39,676 nt of DNA from JAEUMW01 sp039807745 (GTDB taxonomy: Bacteria; Pseudomonadota; Gammaproteobacteria; Burkholderiales; JAEUMW01): NCBI GenBank assembly GCA_039807745.1, contig JBDHRV010000015.1:1-39676 (forward strand), read 5' to 3'. The position numbers were made by a program, and so were the translations under genes. Below are positions 1-8,138 of this stretch, piece by piece (position 1 is the first letter of the stretch; each line of letters begins with the position of its first letter). Under the pieces are notes generated by a model. It was given only the letters and a program-made list of their open reading frames with translations. It ran no database searches and was not told the DNA's origin.

Positions 1-1
1 A

Positions 2-166
2 ATGCGCAGCAACACCGTCGCTACCCAAGCCCATCTTCTACACTTTGCGCGCTTTTTTGAAGACGACCCCGCGTCGTTACTGGCTTTGTGGGAGTACGCT
101 CCAAAACGTAGTGTCACGCTGCATGCACAATGGCTTGACTTGTATGTTCTTCTACGCGAAGAATAA
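2..166 (+). CDS. Short ORF at window edge, possibly the 3' end of an interrupted gene
   Basis: An open frame runs from the window's left edge (an ATG sits at base 2) to a TAA at 164-166, giving 54 codons. The product reads like real protein (for example HLLHFARFFEDDPASLLALW), with few rare codons, but I do not recognise a family. It could be the C-terminal part of a gene that begins upstream of the window. It overlaps the proposed left end of the insertion sequence, so its last third may be IS-derived. Function unknown. Confidence 0.3.
   Translation: MRSNTVATQAHLLHFARFFEDDPASLLALWEYAPKRSVTLHAQWLDLYVLLREE
135..164 (+). promoter_or_regulatory. Candidate promoter of the IS transposase
   Basis: TTGACT at 135-140 matches the sigma-70 -35 consensus at 5 of 6 positions. 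After an 18-bp spacer, AAGAAT at 159-164 is a moderate -10. It points at the transposase start at 195. If real, the promoter belongs to the element, which favours an IS left end at about 107 over one at about 176. Confidence 0.35.
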
Positions 167-194
167 CGGTGTCTCGTAATGACACAACAAGCCG

Positions 195-1835
195 ATGTTT
201 ATCCGCACGCAGACCAATGCGAACCGGACGTACTTGCTGCTGGTCGAGAATCAGCGCGTCAAGGGCCGCATTCAGCAGCGGGTGCTCGCTCGGCTCGGCC
301 GACTCGACGAGTTGCGCGCTTCCGGCGAGTTGGATCGTCTGCTCGCATCGCTCGGTCGTTTTTCGGAGAAGCTTGCGGTGTTGGGCGCGCACGCCGAAGG
401 CGGTGCCGTCACGGTTGGCGCCCGGATCGTTGGACCGGGGCTGATCTTCGAGCGCCTGTGGCTAGAACTTGGAATCGATCGCGTCCTGAGCGAGTTGGCC
501 GGGGAACGGCGCTTTGGCTTCTCGCTGGAGCGCGCGGTGCTCGTGACCGTGCTGCATCGTTTGTTTGCCCCCGGATCGGATCGCGCGGCGCAAAAGTGGC
601 AGACCTCCTATGCGATGAGTGGCGTCGAAGCGCTCGAACTGCACCAGTTCTATCGGGCGATGGGCTGGCTGGGAGAAGCGCTCGCGCCGCCCGATTCGGG
701 CAGCATGGGGCTGCGCACGCGCAAGGACTTGATCGAGGAGCGGCTGTTCGAGCGGCGGCGCGATCTGTTCAGCGCGCTCGATCTCGTGTTCTTCGATACC
801 ACGTCGATCTACTTCGAGGGTGAAGGCGGCGAGAGGCTTGGTCAGTACGGCCACTCCAAGGATCACCGTCCGGACTTGAAGCAGATGGTGGTCGGGGTGG
901 TGGTCGACAACGAGGGCCGGCCGCTCATGAGCGAGCTGTGGCCGGGCAATACGGCCGACGTCAACAGCCTCATGCCGATCGTCGATCGGCTGCGCGGCTA
1001 CTTCAAGGTGAACGAGATCTGTATCGTCGCCGACCGCGGCATGATCAGCCGGGCAACGATCGCCGAAATCAAACAGCGCGGCTGGAAGTACATCCTCGGT
1101 GTGCGCATGCGCCGCTGCAAGGAGGCGAACGAAGAGGTGCTTGCCCGCGCCGGACGCTACCAGGAAGTCTATCCGAAGCGCGACGATCCCAAGGCAGCGG
1201 CGCCGCTCAAGGTCAAGGAAGTCTGGGTCGAGGATCGCCGCTATGTCGTCTGTCTTAACGAGGACCAGGCCACCAAGGATCGGCATGAGCGCGAAGCGAT
1301 CGTCGAATCGCTCAAGGCGGCGCTCAAAGCCGGTGACAAGCAGTTGATCGGCAACCGCGGCTACCACAAGTACGTGAAGACCACCGGTAGCCGATTCGCC
1401 ATCGACGAGGACAAGATCAACGCCGAGGCGCGCTTCGACGGCAAGTGGGTGTTGACCACCAACACCGATCTAGCGGCGCGCGAACTCGCGCTCAAGTACA
1501 AGCAGCTGTGGCTGGTCGAAGCTATCTTTCGTACCGCCAAGAGCCAGCTCGACACGCGCCCCATCTTCCACCAGTGCGATGACACGATCCGCGGCCACGT
1601 GTTCTGCTCATTGCTCGCTCTGTTACTGCGCGTGGAACTCGAAGAACGTCTCGCACTGCGCGATTGGCAACTGGAGTGGGCCGACATCGTTCACGATCTC
1701 GATCATCTGCAGGAGATCGAGCTCAACCTCGATGGCAAAGCGTATACGCTGCGCACCGAGGCGAAAGGCACCATCGGAAAAGTGTTTCAGGCTTGTGGCG
1801 TCGCATTGCCGCCCACCGTGCGCAGCGCTCGATAG
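195..1835 (+). CDS. IS1634 family transposase (DDE type)
   Basis: This is a 546-residue transposase, the usual full length for IS1634-type enzymes, with no internal stop or frameshift. It catalyses cut-and-paste movement of the element. The N-terminus (MFIRTQTNANRTYLLLVENQ) is the typical start of the family. The DDE catalytic triad can be placed: D201 in FFDTTSIYF, D280 in IVADRGMIS, and E442 in WLVEAIFRTAKSQLDTRPI, which carries the Y-R-E-K-like signature region of IS4-type enzymes. The ATG at 195 has no clear Shine-Dalgarno sequence, which is common for transposases. The element appears intact and possibly active, though mobility cannot be judged from one copy. Confidence 0.93.
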   Translation: MFIRTQTNANRTYLLLVENQRVKGRIQQRVLARLGRLDELRASGELDRLLASLGRFSEKLAVLGAHAEGGAVTVGARIVGPGLIFERLWLELGIDRVLSELAGERRFGFSLERAVLVTVLHRLFAPGSDRAAQKWQTSYAMSGVEALELHQFYRAMGWLGEALAPPDSGSMGLRTRKDLIEERLFERRRDLFSALDLVFFDTTSIYFEGEGGERLGQYGHSKDHRPDLKQMVVGVVVDNEGRPLMSELWPGNTADVNSLMPIVDRLRGYFKVNEICIVADRGMISRATIAEIKQRGWKYILGVRMRRCKEANEEVLARAGRYQEVYPKRDDPKAAAPLKVKEVWVEDRRYVVCLNEDQATKDRHEREAIVESLKAALKAGDKQLIGNRGYHKYVKTTGSRFAIDEDKINAEARFDGKWVLTTNTDLAARELALKYKQLWLVEAIFRTAKSQLDTRPIFHQCDDTIRGHVFCSLLALLLRVELEERLALRDWQLEWADIVHDLDHLQEIELNLDGKAYTLRTEAKGTIGKVFQACGVALPPTVRSAR

Positions 1836-1842
1836 AGGTGCG

Positions 1843-1874
1843 GTGGTTAACCACGAGCGGCATGTCCGCTCGTG
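1843..1874. repeat. Palindrome and hairpin near the IS right end
   Basis: GTGGTTAACCAC at 1843-1854 is a perfect 12-bp palindrome. It overlaps a perfect 9-bp hairpin, CACGAGCGG (1852-1860), loop CATGT, CCGCTCGTG (1866-1874), just after the transposase stop and running into the right inverted repeat. There is no T-tract, so it is not a classical terminator. It may be a transposase binding site or a structure that blocks transcription through the element's end. Confidence 0.5.
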
Positions 1875-1882
1875 TCACTACG

Positions 1883-2149
1883 CCCGGACAGCGCCTACAA
1901 GTGGCTGAAGTAACGGATGATTTCCACAAGGTAATCGCGCATGCCTTGGGCGAGCGTGCCGTCATGAAGCTGATGTACGCAGCACTGATGCGCGCGCGAC
2001 AGGGCTGGCGCAACGTCGTCATCACGCCCTTCGAGATCAAGCAGATTCAAACCCTGCGTGACCATCTACGCAACGAGTTCGAGCAGCGCCACGCCTCGCC
2101 GCTCAAGAGCGCATCCGGCTCACAAATTTACAGCACCCAGGGGACTTGA
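1883..2149 (+). pseudogene. C-terminal fragment of a second transposase (possibly IS256/mutator-like)
   Basis: A plus-strand frame is open from beyond the IS right end to a TGA at 2147-2149 and encodes about 85 residues, including FHKVIAHALGERAVMKLMYA and FEIKQIQTLRDHLRNEFEQR. This resembles the C-terminal tail of a transposase, and from memory most closely some IS256/mutator-type enzymes; the family call is uncertain. No N-terminal or catalytic part is present, and the frame upstream is IS1634 sequence. It is best read as a decayed remnant truncated by the newer element. The frame ends 64 bp before ilvA. Confidence 0.45.
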
Positions 2150-2213
2150 CCGCGCGCCTTCAGCAGGGCGGGAAAACCTGCTACCCTGCGCAGTTTTCCG
2201 TTGCCCCCACTCC

Positions 2214-3725
2214 ATGAAGATCGACTATCTCGAGCGGATTCTCACCGCCCGCGTGTACGACGTGGCGATCGAGAGCGCCCTCGAGCGTGCGCCAAACCTG
2301 TCCGCCCGGCTGAAGAACGACGTGCTGCTCAAGCGCGAGGACATGCAACAGGTGTTCTCGTTCAAGCTGCGCGGCGCATTCAACAAGATGTCGCGACTGC
2401 CGGTGGGCGCGCTCCGGCGCGGCGTGATCGCCGCCTCGGCGGGTAATCACGCGCAGGGCGTGGCGCTCGCCGCCCAGAAGCTCGGCTGCAAGGCGACCAT
2501 CGTCATGCCGGCGACGACGCCGCAGATCAAAGTGCAGGCGGTCGCGGGCCGCGGTGCGCGGGTGGTGCTCCACGGCGATTCCTACGACGAGGCCTACCTG
2601 CATTCGCAGGAGATCGCGAAGCGGGAAAAGCTCACCTTCGTGCACCCGTACGACGACCCCGACGTGATCGCGGGGCAGGGCACGATCGGCATGGAGATCC
2701 TGCGCCAGCACACCGGGCCGATCGAAGCGATCTTCGTCGCTATCGGCGGCGGCGGGCTGATCGCCGGGGTCGCCGCGTATGTCAAGCGCCTGCGGCCCGA
2801 GATCCGCATCGTCGGTGTCGAGCCGGCCGACGCGGATGCGATGTATCGATCGCTCGCGGCCGGGCACCGCGTGCGTCTGCCCCAGGTCGGCCTTTTCTGC
2901 GACGGTGTCGCGGTGAAGCAAGTCGGCGAGGAAACGTTCCGTCTGTGCCGCGAGCTGGTCGACGAGGTGCTGCTGGTCGACACGGACGCCGTGTGCGCGG
3001 CGATCAAGGACGTGTTCGAGGACACACGCTCGATCCTCGAGCCGGCCGGCGCGCTCGGCGTGGCGGGCGTAAAGCAGTACGTGGCGCGGGAGCGCATCCG
3101 CAACCGCACGCTGGTGGCAATTGCGTGCGGCGCCAACATGAACTTCGACCGCCTGCGCTTCGTCGCCGAGAGCGCGGAGCTCGGCGAACAGCGGGAGGCG
3201 ATCCTCGCTGTGACCATTCCCGAGCGGCCGGGCAGCTTCAAGAAGTTCTGCGGGCTGCTCGGTCCGCGCAGCATCACGGAGTTCAACTATCGCTATGCCG
3301 ATGCGCGGCAGGCGCACGTCTTCGCCGGCGTGCAGGTGCAGGACCGCAAGGAGTCCGTGCAACTCGTGCGCATGCTCGAGCAGCATGGGTTCGAGGCGAT
3401 CGACATGAGCGGCAACGAGATGGCGAAGCTGCACGTCCGGCACATGGTGGGCGGTCATGCGCCCCAGGCGGAGAACGAGATCGTCTACCGCTTCGAGTTC
3501 CCGGAGCGGCCCGGTGCGCTCATGAAGTTTCTCGATGCGATGAGCAAAGGCTGGAACATCAGCCTCTTTCACTATCGCAATCATGGCGCGGACTATGGGC
3601 GGGTGCTGGTAGGCATGCAGGTCCCGCCCGAGGACAAGCGCGCGTTCCGGGCGTTTCTCGACGAGGTCGGCTATCGCTACTGGGACGAGACCGGCAACCC
3701 GGCGTATCGTCTCTACCTCGGCTGA
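2214..3725 (+). CDS. ilvA: Threonine ammonia-lyase, biosynthetic (threonine dehydratase)
   Basis: PLP-dependent deamination of L-threonine to 2-oxobutanoate, the first step of isoleucine synthesis. The 503-residue protein matches the long, allosteric form (E. coli IlvA has 514). The PLP lysine is K51 in FSFKLRGAFNKM; SAGNHAQG (from residue 75) and GGGG (178-181) bind the cofactor phosphate. The C-terminal third carries two ACT-like regulatory repeats (from about AILAVTIPERPGSFKKFCGL and EIVYRFEFPERPGALMKFLD), the usual site of isoleucine feedback. I chose the ATG at 2214 because the family motif DYLERILTARVYDVA follows directly; the frame stays open upstream but overlaps transposase debris. 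GCTACCCT at 2180-2187 is a weak -10 candidate, so expression may depend on sequence beside the IS. Confidence 0.96.
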   Translation: MKIDYLERILTARVYDVAIESALERAPNLSARLKNDVLLKREDMQQVFSFKLRGAFNKMSRLPVGALRRGVIAASAGNHAQGVALAAQKLGCKATIVMPATTPQIKVQAVAGRGARVVLHGDSYDEAYLHSQEIAKREKLTFVHPYDDPDVIAGQGTIGMEILRQHTGPIEAIFVAIGGGGLIAGVAAYVKRLRPEIRIVGVEPADADAMYRSLAAGHRVRLPQVGLFCDGVAVKQVGEETFRLCRELVDEVLLVDTDAVCAAIKDVFEDTRSILEPAGALGVAGVKQYVARERIRNRTLVAIACGANMNFDRLRFVAESAELGEQREAILAVTIPERPGSFKKFCGLLGPRSITEFNYRYADARQAHVFAGVQVQDRKESVQLVRMLEQHGFEAIDMSGNEMAKLHVRHMVGGHAPQAENEIVYRFEFPERPGALMKFLDAMSKGWNISLFHYRNHGADYGRVLVGMQVPPEDKRAFRAFLDEVGYRYWDETGNPAYRLYLG

Positions 3726-3782
3726 GGTATTCCCGTGGCGCGCCGCTTGCGCCCCGCCGCCCGTCTCGGCATGTTCGGAGCG

Positions 3783-3788
3783 TAGAAT
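3783..3788 (+). promoter_or_regulatory. Candidate -10 element (TAGAAT) for slt
   Basis: TAGAAT lies 37 bp before the preferred slt start at 3820. No good -35 is visible 16-18 bp upstream. It overlaps the more upstream in-frame ATG at 3787, which could not be translated from a transcript starting here; this supports the start at 3820. Confidence 0.5.
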
Positions 3789-3819
3789 GGCAACCCTCGC
3801 CCACCAGCCCGCCACCGAC

Positions 3820-5745
3820 ATGAGAAACGCGATCGTAGGCTGCGTCATCACCCTCTTTGCTCTCACCTGCGAGGCCGGACAGGACGAGGATTTCATCGCC
3901 GCGCGCAATGCGTTCCAGGCCGGCGACCGCGCCCGCCTCGCGCGCGTCGCCCCGGCGCTCCAGGGGTACGTCCTCGAACCCTACGTCGCGTATTGGCAGC
4001 TCAAGCTCGACCTCGACAATGCCAGTCCCGAGGACGTGGAGGCCTTTCTGGCCAAGTACGGCGACTCGGTCGTGGGCGAACGCCTGCGCGGCGACTGGCT
4101 CAAGGTGCTCGCCACGCGCGGCGACTTTGCCCGGTTCAAGGTCTTGTTCCCTCAGGTGCCATCGCCCGACCCCGAAACACTCTGTTTCGCCGCCCAGGCC
4201 GGGATGCGGCAGGGTGATCTCTCCGGGATGGCCGCGGTGCGGCCGCTGTGGGCATCGGGTCGCGACCTCCCGGCCGCGTGCACGCCGGTATTCGAGGCGA
4301 TGCTCGCCGGCGGCCAGATCACCACGCAGGATGTCTGGGCGCGGATGCGCCTGGCACTGGAAGCGGGGCAGGTCGGTCTCGCGAAGAAGCTCGCCCCCTA
4401 TCTGCCACCTGCCGACTCGCCCGACCCGAAGATGCTCGATGCCGCCGCCGAGAACCCCCGCCGCTTCCTCGAACACCGAGCGTGGGGCCAGAACAATCGC
4501 TCCGGACGCGAGGTCGCGATGTTCGCGCTCTACCGCCTCGCGCGGGTCTCCCCGCAGCAGGCGCGGGACCAGTGGGTGAAGGTACGCTCGTCGTTCCCGC
4601 TTCCCGATCAGCGTTACGTCGGCGGTCACATCGCCTACCAGGCGGCCATGCGCCAGGATCCGCAGGCGCTCGTATGGTTCCGCGAAGCGGGCGCCCGGGG
4701 GCAGAACGACGTCCAGCTCGGCTGGTACGCGCGTCTCGCCTTGCGCGCACAGTCGTGGGAAGACGTGCTCGCCGCCACGGAGGCCATGTCGTTCAAGGAG
4801 AAGCAGGATGCAGGCTGGCGCTACTGGCGGGGGCGGGCATACAAGGCGCGCGGTCGGCCGGCGGAAGCAAACCAGTTGTTCGCACCGATCTCGACCGAGC
4901 AGAACTTCTACGGGCGCCTCGCGCTGGAGGACCTGGGCGAGGTCGTCGAGGCGCTGCCCGCGAGCTATCAGCCGCCGAAGGAGAACGTCGAGGCGATGGC
5001 CCAGCTGCCGTCCTTCAAGCGCGCGATCGCGCTGTACCGCTTCGACATGCGGCTGGACGGCATTCGCGAATGGGCGTGGGGCATCCGCGGCCTGGACGAC
5101 CAGCAGTTGCTGGCGGCGGCGGAAGTCGCCAAGCGCCACGGCGTCTACGACCGCGCCATCGCGACCGCGGAGAAGACCCGCGCGCTGCATGACTTTTCCG
5201 TCCGCTACCCGGTGCCGTTCCGGGAGGCGGTACGCGCCTCCGCACGCCAGGTTCAGCTGGACGAGGCATGGGTTTATGGCGTGATGCGCCAGGAAAGCCG
5301 CTTCCAGACCGAGGTGCGCTCGAGCGCGGGAGCCGTGGGGCTGATGCAGCTCATGCCGGCAACCGCCAAGTGGGTGGCCAAGCGGATCGGCATGGCGGAC
5401 TTCCAGCAGTCGATGGTGTCCGACATCGAAACCAACATCCGGCTCGGCACCTATTACCTGCGCTATGTGTACGACCTCCTGGACGGCAGCCCCGTGCTCG
5501 CCTCGGCCGCGTACAACGCCGGCCCCGGCCGGGCCCGTCAGTGGCGCGCGCCGACCGCCATGGAGGGTGCGATCTACGCCGAGTCCATCCCCTTCAACGA
5601 GACGCGCGATTACGTGAAGAAGGTGCTCGCCAACGCCACCTACTACGCGGTTCAGCTCAAGAGTCAGACGAACTCCCTCAAGCAGCGTCTCGGTGTCATT
5701 CCGGCCCGCGCCGATTCCGAACGGCCACTCGGCGATACACCCTGA
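3820..5745 (+). CDS. slt: Soluble lytic murein transglycosylase (Slt70 type)
   Basis: Periplasmic enzyme that cleaves peptidoglycan between MurNAc and GlcNAc, leaving 1,6-anhydroMurNAc. The 641-residue length is close to E. coli Slt70 (645). A signal peptide (MRNAIVGCVITLFALTCEAG) opens the protein. A long alpha-helical superhelix (about residues 25-460) follows, and then the C-terminal SLT domain. The catalytic glutamate is E492 in VMRQESRF, followed by GAVGLMQLMPATAKWVAKRI and the AAYNAGPGRARQW motif. An ATG at 3787 would put 11 polar residues ahead of the signal peptide, so 3820 is preferred. Its place before an NDUFA9-like gene and cca is a common betaproteobacterial order. Confidence 0.95.
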   Translation: MRNAIVGCVITLFALTCEAGQDEDFIAARNAFQAGDRARLARVAPALQGYVLEPYVAYWQLKLDLDNASPEDVEAFLAKYGDSVVGERLRGDWLKVLATRGDFARFKVLFPQVPSPDPETLCFAAQAGMRQGDLSGMAAVRPLWASGRDLPAACTPVFEAMLAGGQITTQDVWARMRLALEAGQVGLAKKLAPYLPPADSPDPKMLDAAAENPRRFLEHRAWGQNNRSGREVAMFALYRLARVSPQQARDQWVKVRSSFPLPDQRYVGGHIAYQAAMRQDPQALVWFREAGARGQNDVQLGWYARLALRAQSWEDVLAATEAMSFKEKQDAGWRYWRGRAYKARGRPAEANQLFAPISTEQNFYGRLALEDLGEVVEALPASYQPPKENVEAMAQLPSFKRAIALYRFDMRLDGIREWAWGIRGLDDQQLLAAAEVAKRHGVYDRAIATAEKTRALHDFSVRYPVPFREAVRASARQVQLDEAWVYGVMRQESRFQTEVRSSAGAVGLMQLMPATAKWVAKRIGMADFQQSMVSDIETNIRLGTYYLRYVYDLLDGSPVLASAAYNAGPGRARQWRAPTAMEGAIYAESIPFNETRDYVKKVLANATYYAVQLKSQTNSLKQRLGVIPARADSERPLGDTP

Positions 5746-5789
5746 CGCCGTGGCAGCACCGGGTTCTTGCACCGAACCCCGTCACGGCG
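5746..5789 (+). other. Nested inverted repeats after slt
   Basis: Directly after the slt stop, CGCCGTG (5746-5752) pairs with CACGGCG (5783-5789). Inside, GGGTTC (5761-5766) pairs with GAACCC (5774-5779) around a 7-nt loop. There is no U-tract, so this is at best a Rho-type or processing structure. It separates slt from the candidate promoter at 5801. Confidence 0.4.
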
Positions 5790-5800
5790 CCGATCTCGGA

Positions 5801-5806
5801 TAAAAT
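5801..5806 (+). promoter_or_regulatory. Candidate -10 element (TAAAAT) for the NDUFA9-like gene
   Basis: GGATAAAATCCG carries a good -10 hexamer 81 bp before the chosen start at 5882. The -35 region is poor. Confidence 0.45.
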
Positions 5807-5881
5807 CCGACTGTGTTGTGCCCCGCCGCCTGCCTCCGGCACGCGGAGGCCGTATCCCACCTGCAAATGCCCGTCAGAAAA

Positions 5882-6838
5882 ATGGACCTGAATCTCCGAT
5901 CGGTTTGCGTCTTCGGCGGCTCCGGCTTCGTCGGCAGCCACATCGTCCACCTGTTGGCCGCGCAGGGCATTACCGTGCGCGTGCCCACCCGCTACGCCGA
6001 CACCGGCAAGGACCTGCTGGTTCTGCCCACGGTGCAAGTCGTGGAGGCCGACATCCACGAGCGCTCGACCCTGCAGGCGCTGGTCGCCGGCTGCGATGCG
6101 GTCATCAACCTGGTCGGCATCCTGCACGAACGGGGGGTCCCCGGCGGTTTCCTGCGGGTGCACGCCGAACTGCCGCAAAAGATCGTCGCCGCCTGCCGCA
6201 GCGCAGGGGTCGGGCGCTTCGTCCACATGAGCGCGCTCAATGCGGACGTCAACGGGCCGAGCGCCTATCTGCGCTCGAAAGGCCAAGGCGAAGCAGCCGT
6301 CAAGGAGGCGGGCAACGCGCTCGCCTGGACCATCTTTCGACCCTCCGTGATCTTCGGCCGCGGCGACAGTTTCCTCAACCTCTTCGCCCAGTTCCTGGGC
6401 GTGGTACCTGCGGTCGCGCTCGCATCCCCCGACACGCGCTTCCAGCCGATCTGGGTGGAAGATGTCGGACGTTCCTTCGTCGAGTGCCTGCTGAACGACG
6501 AGACGGTGGGCAAGAGCTACGATCTGTGCGGGCCGAAGGTCTATGCGCTGCGCGACCTGGTGAAGTACGTCGGCGAGATCACCGGCAACCGGCGCCCCGT
6601 GATCGGCCTGAGCGATCGCCTCTCCTACCTGCAGGCAGCCGTCATGGAATGGCTGCCCGGTCCCTTGCTGACGCGCGACAACTACTACTCCATGAAGCAG
6701 GACAGCGTCTGCGGCGGCCCCTTCCCCGCGGTGTTCGGCTTCGAGCCCACCGCGATCGAGGCCGTCGTTCCCCGCTACCTCGGTCACCAGGATCCACGCG
6801 CGCGTTACAACGACTTTCGCGTCCGCGCGGGTCGATAG
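5882..6838 (+). CDS. NDUFA9-like atypical SDR (NAD-dependent epimerase/dehydratase family)
   Basis: A 318-residue protein with an N-terminal Rossmann fold: VCVFGGSGFVGSHIVHLLAA holds the GxxGxxG dinucleotide motif. GRFVHMSALNA and AWTIFRPSVIFGRGD follow, typical of the atypical SDRs related to the complex I accessory subunit NDUFA9. These usually lack a standard Tyr-Lys pair and bind NAD(P) without a known reaction. Bacterial members are often labelled 'complex I NDUFA9 subunit family'; the true role is unknown. No membrane segment is evident. The start is ATG 5882; ATG 5867 adds five residues and cannot be excluded. cca follows after 37 bp, so co-transcription is likely. Confidence 0.88.
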   Translation: MDLNLRSVCVFGGSGFVGSHIVHLLAAQGITVRVPTRYADTGKDLLVLPTVQVVEADIHERSTLQALVAGCDAVINLVGILHERGVPGGFLRVHAELPQKIVAACRSAGVGRFVHMSALNADVNGPSAYLRSKGQGEAAVKEAGNALAWTIFRPSVIFGRGDSFLNLFAQFLGVVPAVALASPDTRFQPIWVEDVGRSFVECLLNDETVGKSYDLCGPKVYALRDLVKYVGEITGNRRPVIGLSDRLSYLQAAVMEWLPGPLLTRDNYYSMKQDSVCGGPFPAVFGFEPTAIEAVVPRYLGHQDPRARYNDFRVRAGR

Positions 6839-6875
6839 GCACCCGCGAGGGTTGCTGCGCGGTCGGGGGTCTCGG

Positions 6876-8096
6876 ATGAAGCGTTACCGCGTCGGCGGCT
6901 CGGTGCGAGACGCGCTCCTCGGCCTGCCGGTCAAGGACCGGGATTTCGTGGTCGTCGGCAGCACGCCGGAAGAGATGGTGCGTCTGGGTTTCCGCCCGAT
7001 CGGCAAGGACTTCCCGGTTTTTCTCCATCCCGCCACGCACGAGGAGCACGCGCTCGCGCGCACCGAGCGTAAGACCGCCCCCGGCTACAAGGGATTCCAC
7101 TTCCACACCGCGCCGGACGTGACGCTCGAAGCGGACCTGGCGCGGCGCGACCTCACCATCAATGCCATCGCCCAGGACGAGGCGGGCAACATCATCGATC
7201 CGTTCGGCGGTGTTGCCGATCTGGAGGCAGGCGTCCTGCGGCACGTGAGCCCGGCCTTCGCCGAGGATCCCGTGCGCATCCTGCGGGTGGCACGCTTCGC
7301 CGCGCGCTTCGGGTTCCACGTCGCGCCGGAGACGCTCGCGCTCATGAGCGAGATGGTCCACAACGGCGAGGTCGAAGCGCTCGTGCCAGAACGGGTTTGG
7401 CAGGAGCTCGCGCGCGGCCTGATGGAAGAAAAACCCTCGCGCATGTTCTACACCCTGCGCGAAACCGGCGCACTGGCGCGCATTCTCCCCGAGGTGGACG
7501 GTCTGTTCGGGGTGCCGCAGCGCGCGGACTTCCATCCGGAAGTGGATACGGGCGTGCACACGATGATGGTCATCGACTATGCGGCCGGACGCGGCTACGG
7601 CCTGCCCGTGCGCTTCGCCGCCCTCACGCACGATCTCGGCAAGGCCACCACGCCACCCGCGCAATGGCCCCGGCACACCGGCCACGAGGCGCGCAGCGTC
7701 GAGCTCGTCCAGGCACTGTGCGAGCGCATCCGCGTGCCGAACGACTGTCGCGAGCTCGGGCTCCTGTCTGCACGCTACCACGGCGATCTGCACCGGGCGC
7801 TGGAGCTCAATCCCTCCACGGTGCTGAAGATACTCGAGCGGGTAGACGCCTTCCGCCGCCGTCGCCGCTTCGAGGATCTCCTCGCCGCGTGCGAATCCGA
7901 CTTCCGCGGCCGCGCGGGCTATCGCGACGCGCCCTACCCCCAAGCCGAGCGCATGCGCCGAGCGCTGACCGCGGCTCAGGGCGTGGATGCCGGTGCGCTC
8001 GCGCGGCAAGGCGGCAGTCCGGACGCGATCCGCGTCCGGGTGCATGACGCACGCCTGGCGGCGATCAAGCAGACCCTGCGATCGGAGCTGGTCTGA
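6876..8096 (+). CDS. cca: CCA-adding tRNA nucleotidyltransferase, multifunctional HD form
   Basis: Adds or repairs the 3'-CCA of tRNA without a template. The 406-residue protein (E. coli Cca 412) opens with RVGGSVRDALLGLPVKDRDF, where D21 and D23 are the metal-binding aspartates at exactly the E. coli positions. RRDLTINAIA is the conserved neck region, and DPVRILRVARFAARFGF is typical of class II enzymes. A C-terminal HD domain (HTMMVID, LTHDLGKA) should add 2',3'-phosphodiesterase/phosphatase activity. I chose ATG 6876 over 6852 because the family starts immediately before the GGS motif. It follows the NDUFA9-like gene by 37 bp. Confidence 0.96.
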   Translation: MKRYRVGGSVRDALLGLPVKDRDFVVVGSTPEEMVRLGFRPIGKDFPVFLHPATHEEHALARTERKTAPGYKGFHFHTAPDVTLEADLARRDLTINAIAQDEAGNIIDPFGGVADLEAGVLRHVSPAFAEDPVRILRVARFAARFGFHVAPETLALMSEMVHNGEVEALVPERVWQELARGLMEEKPSRMFYTLRETGALARILPEVDGLFGVPQRADFHPEVDTGVHTMMVIDYAAGRGYGLPVRFAALTHDLGKATTPPAQWPRHTGHEARSVELVQALCERIRVPNDCRELGLLSARYHGDLHRALELNPSTVLKILERVDAFRRRRRFEDLLAACESDFRGRAGYRDAPYPQAERMRRALTAAQGVDAGALARQGGSPDAIRVRVHDARLAAIKQTLRSELV

Positions 8097-8138
8097 ATCG
8101 TGTGACCTCTCGTTTTCCAACCTGCCCGGAGCATTCTC

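Larger units (their letters stand above)
107..1882 (+). mobile_element. Insertion sequence of the IS1634 type (IS4 superfamily), ends approximate
   Basis: The element is defined by a complete IS1634-type transposase (195-1835). Imperfect inverted repeats bracket it: CGTAGTGTCACG at 107-118 against the complement of CGTGTCACTACG at 1871-1882 (11 of 12 matching). An alternative left end is CGTAATGACAC at 176-186, which matches the same right end at 10 of 11. I could not find a convincing target-site duplication for either choice, so the ends are provisional. Its right flank holds a fragment of a different transposase, so this is a site of repeated insertion just upstream of ilvA. Confidence 0.5.

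Noticed and set aside
97..1892. Target-site duplication flanking the IS
   Set aside because: The 5-9 bp next to each proposed inverted repeat (for example CCAAAA on the left, CCCGGA on the right) do not match for either candidate left end.
3787..3819. Upstream in-frame ATG as the slt start
   Set aside because: It overlaps a TAGAAT -10 candidate and would place a polar stretch ahead of the signal peptide.
3559..5772. Long minus-strand ORF (737 codons) opposite slt and the end of ilvA
   Set aside because: It is antisense to genes with clear families; its translation is rich in Arg/His/Gly with no recognisable domain, as expected from the complement of GC-rich codons.
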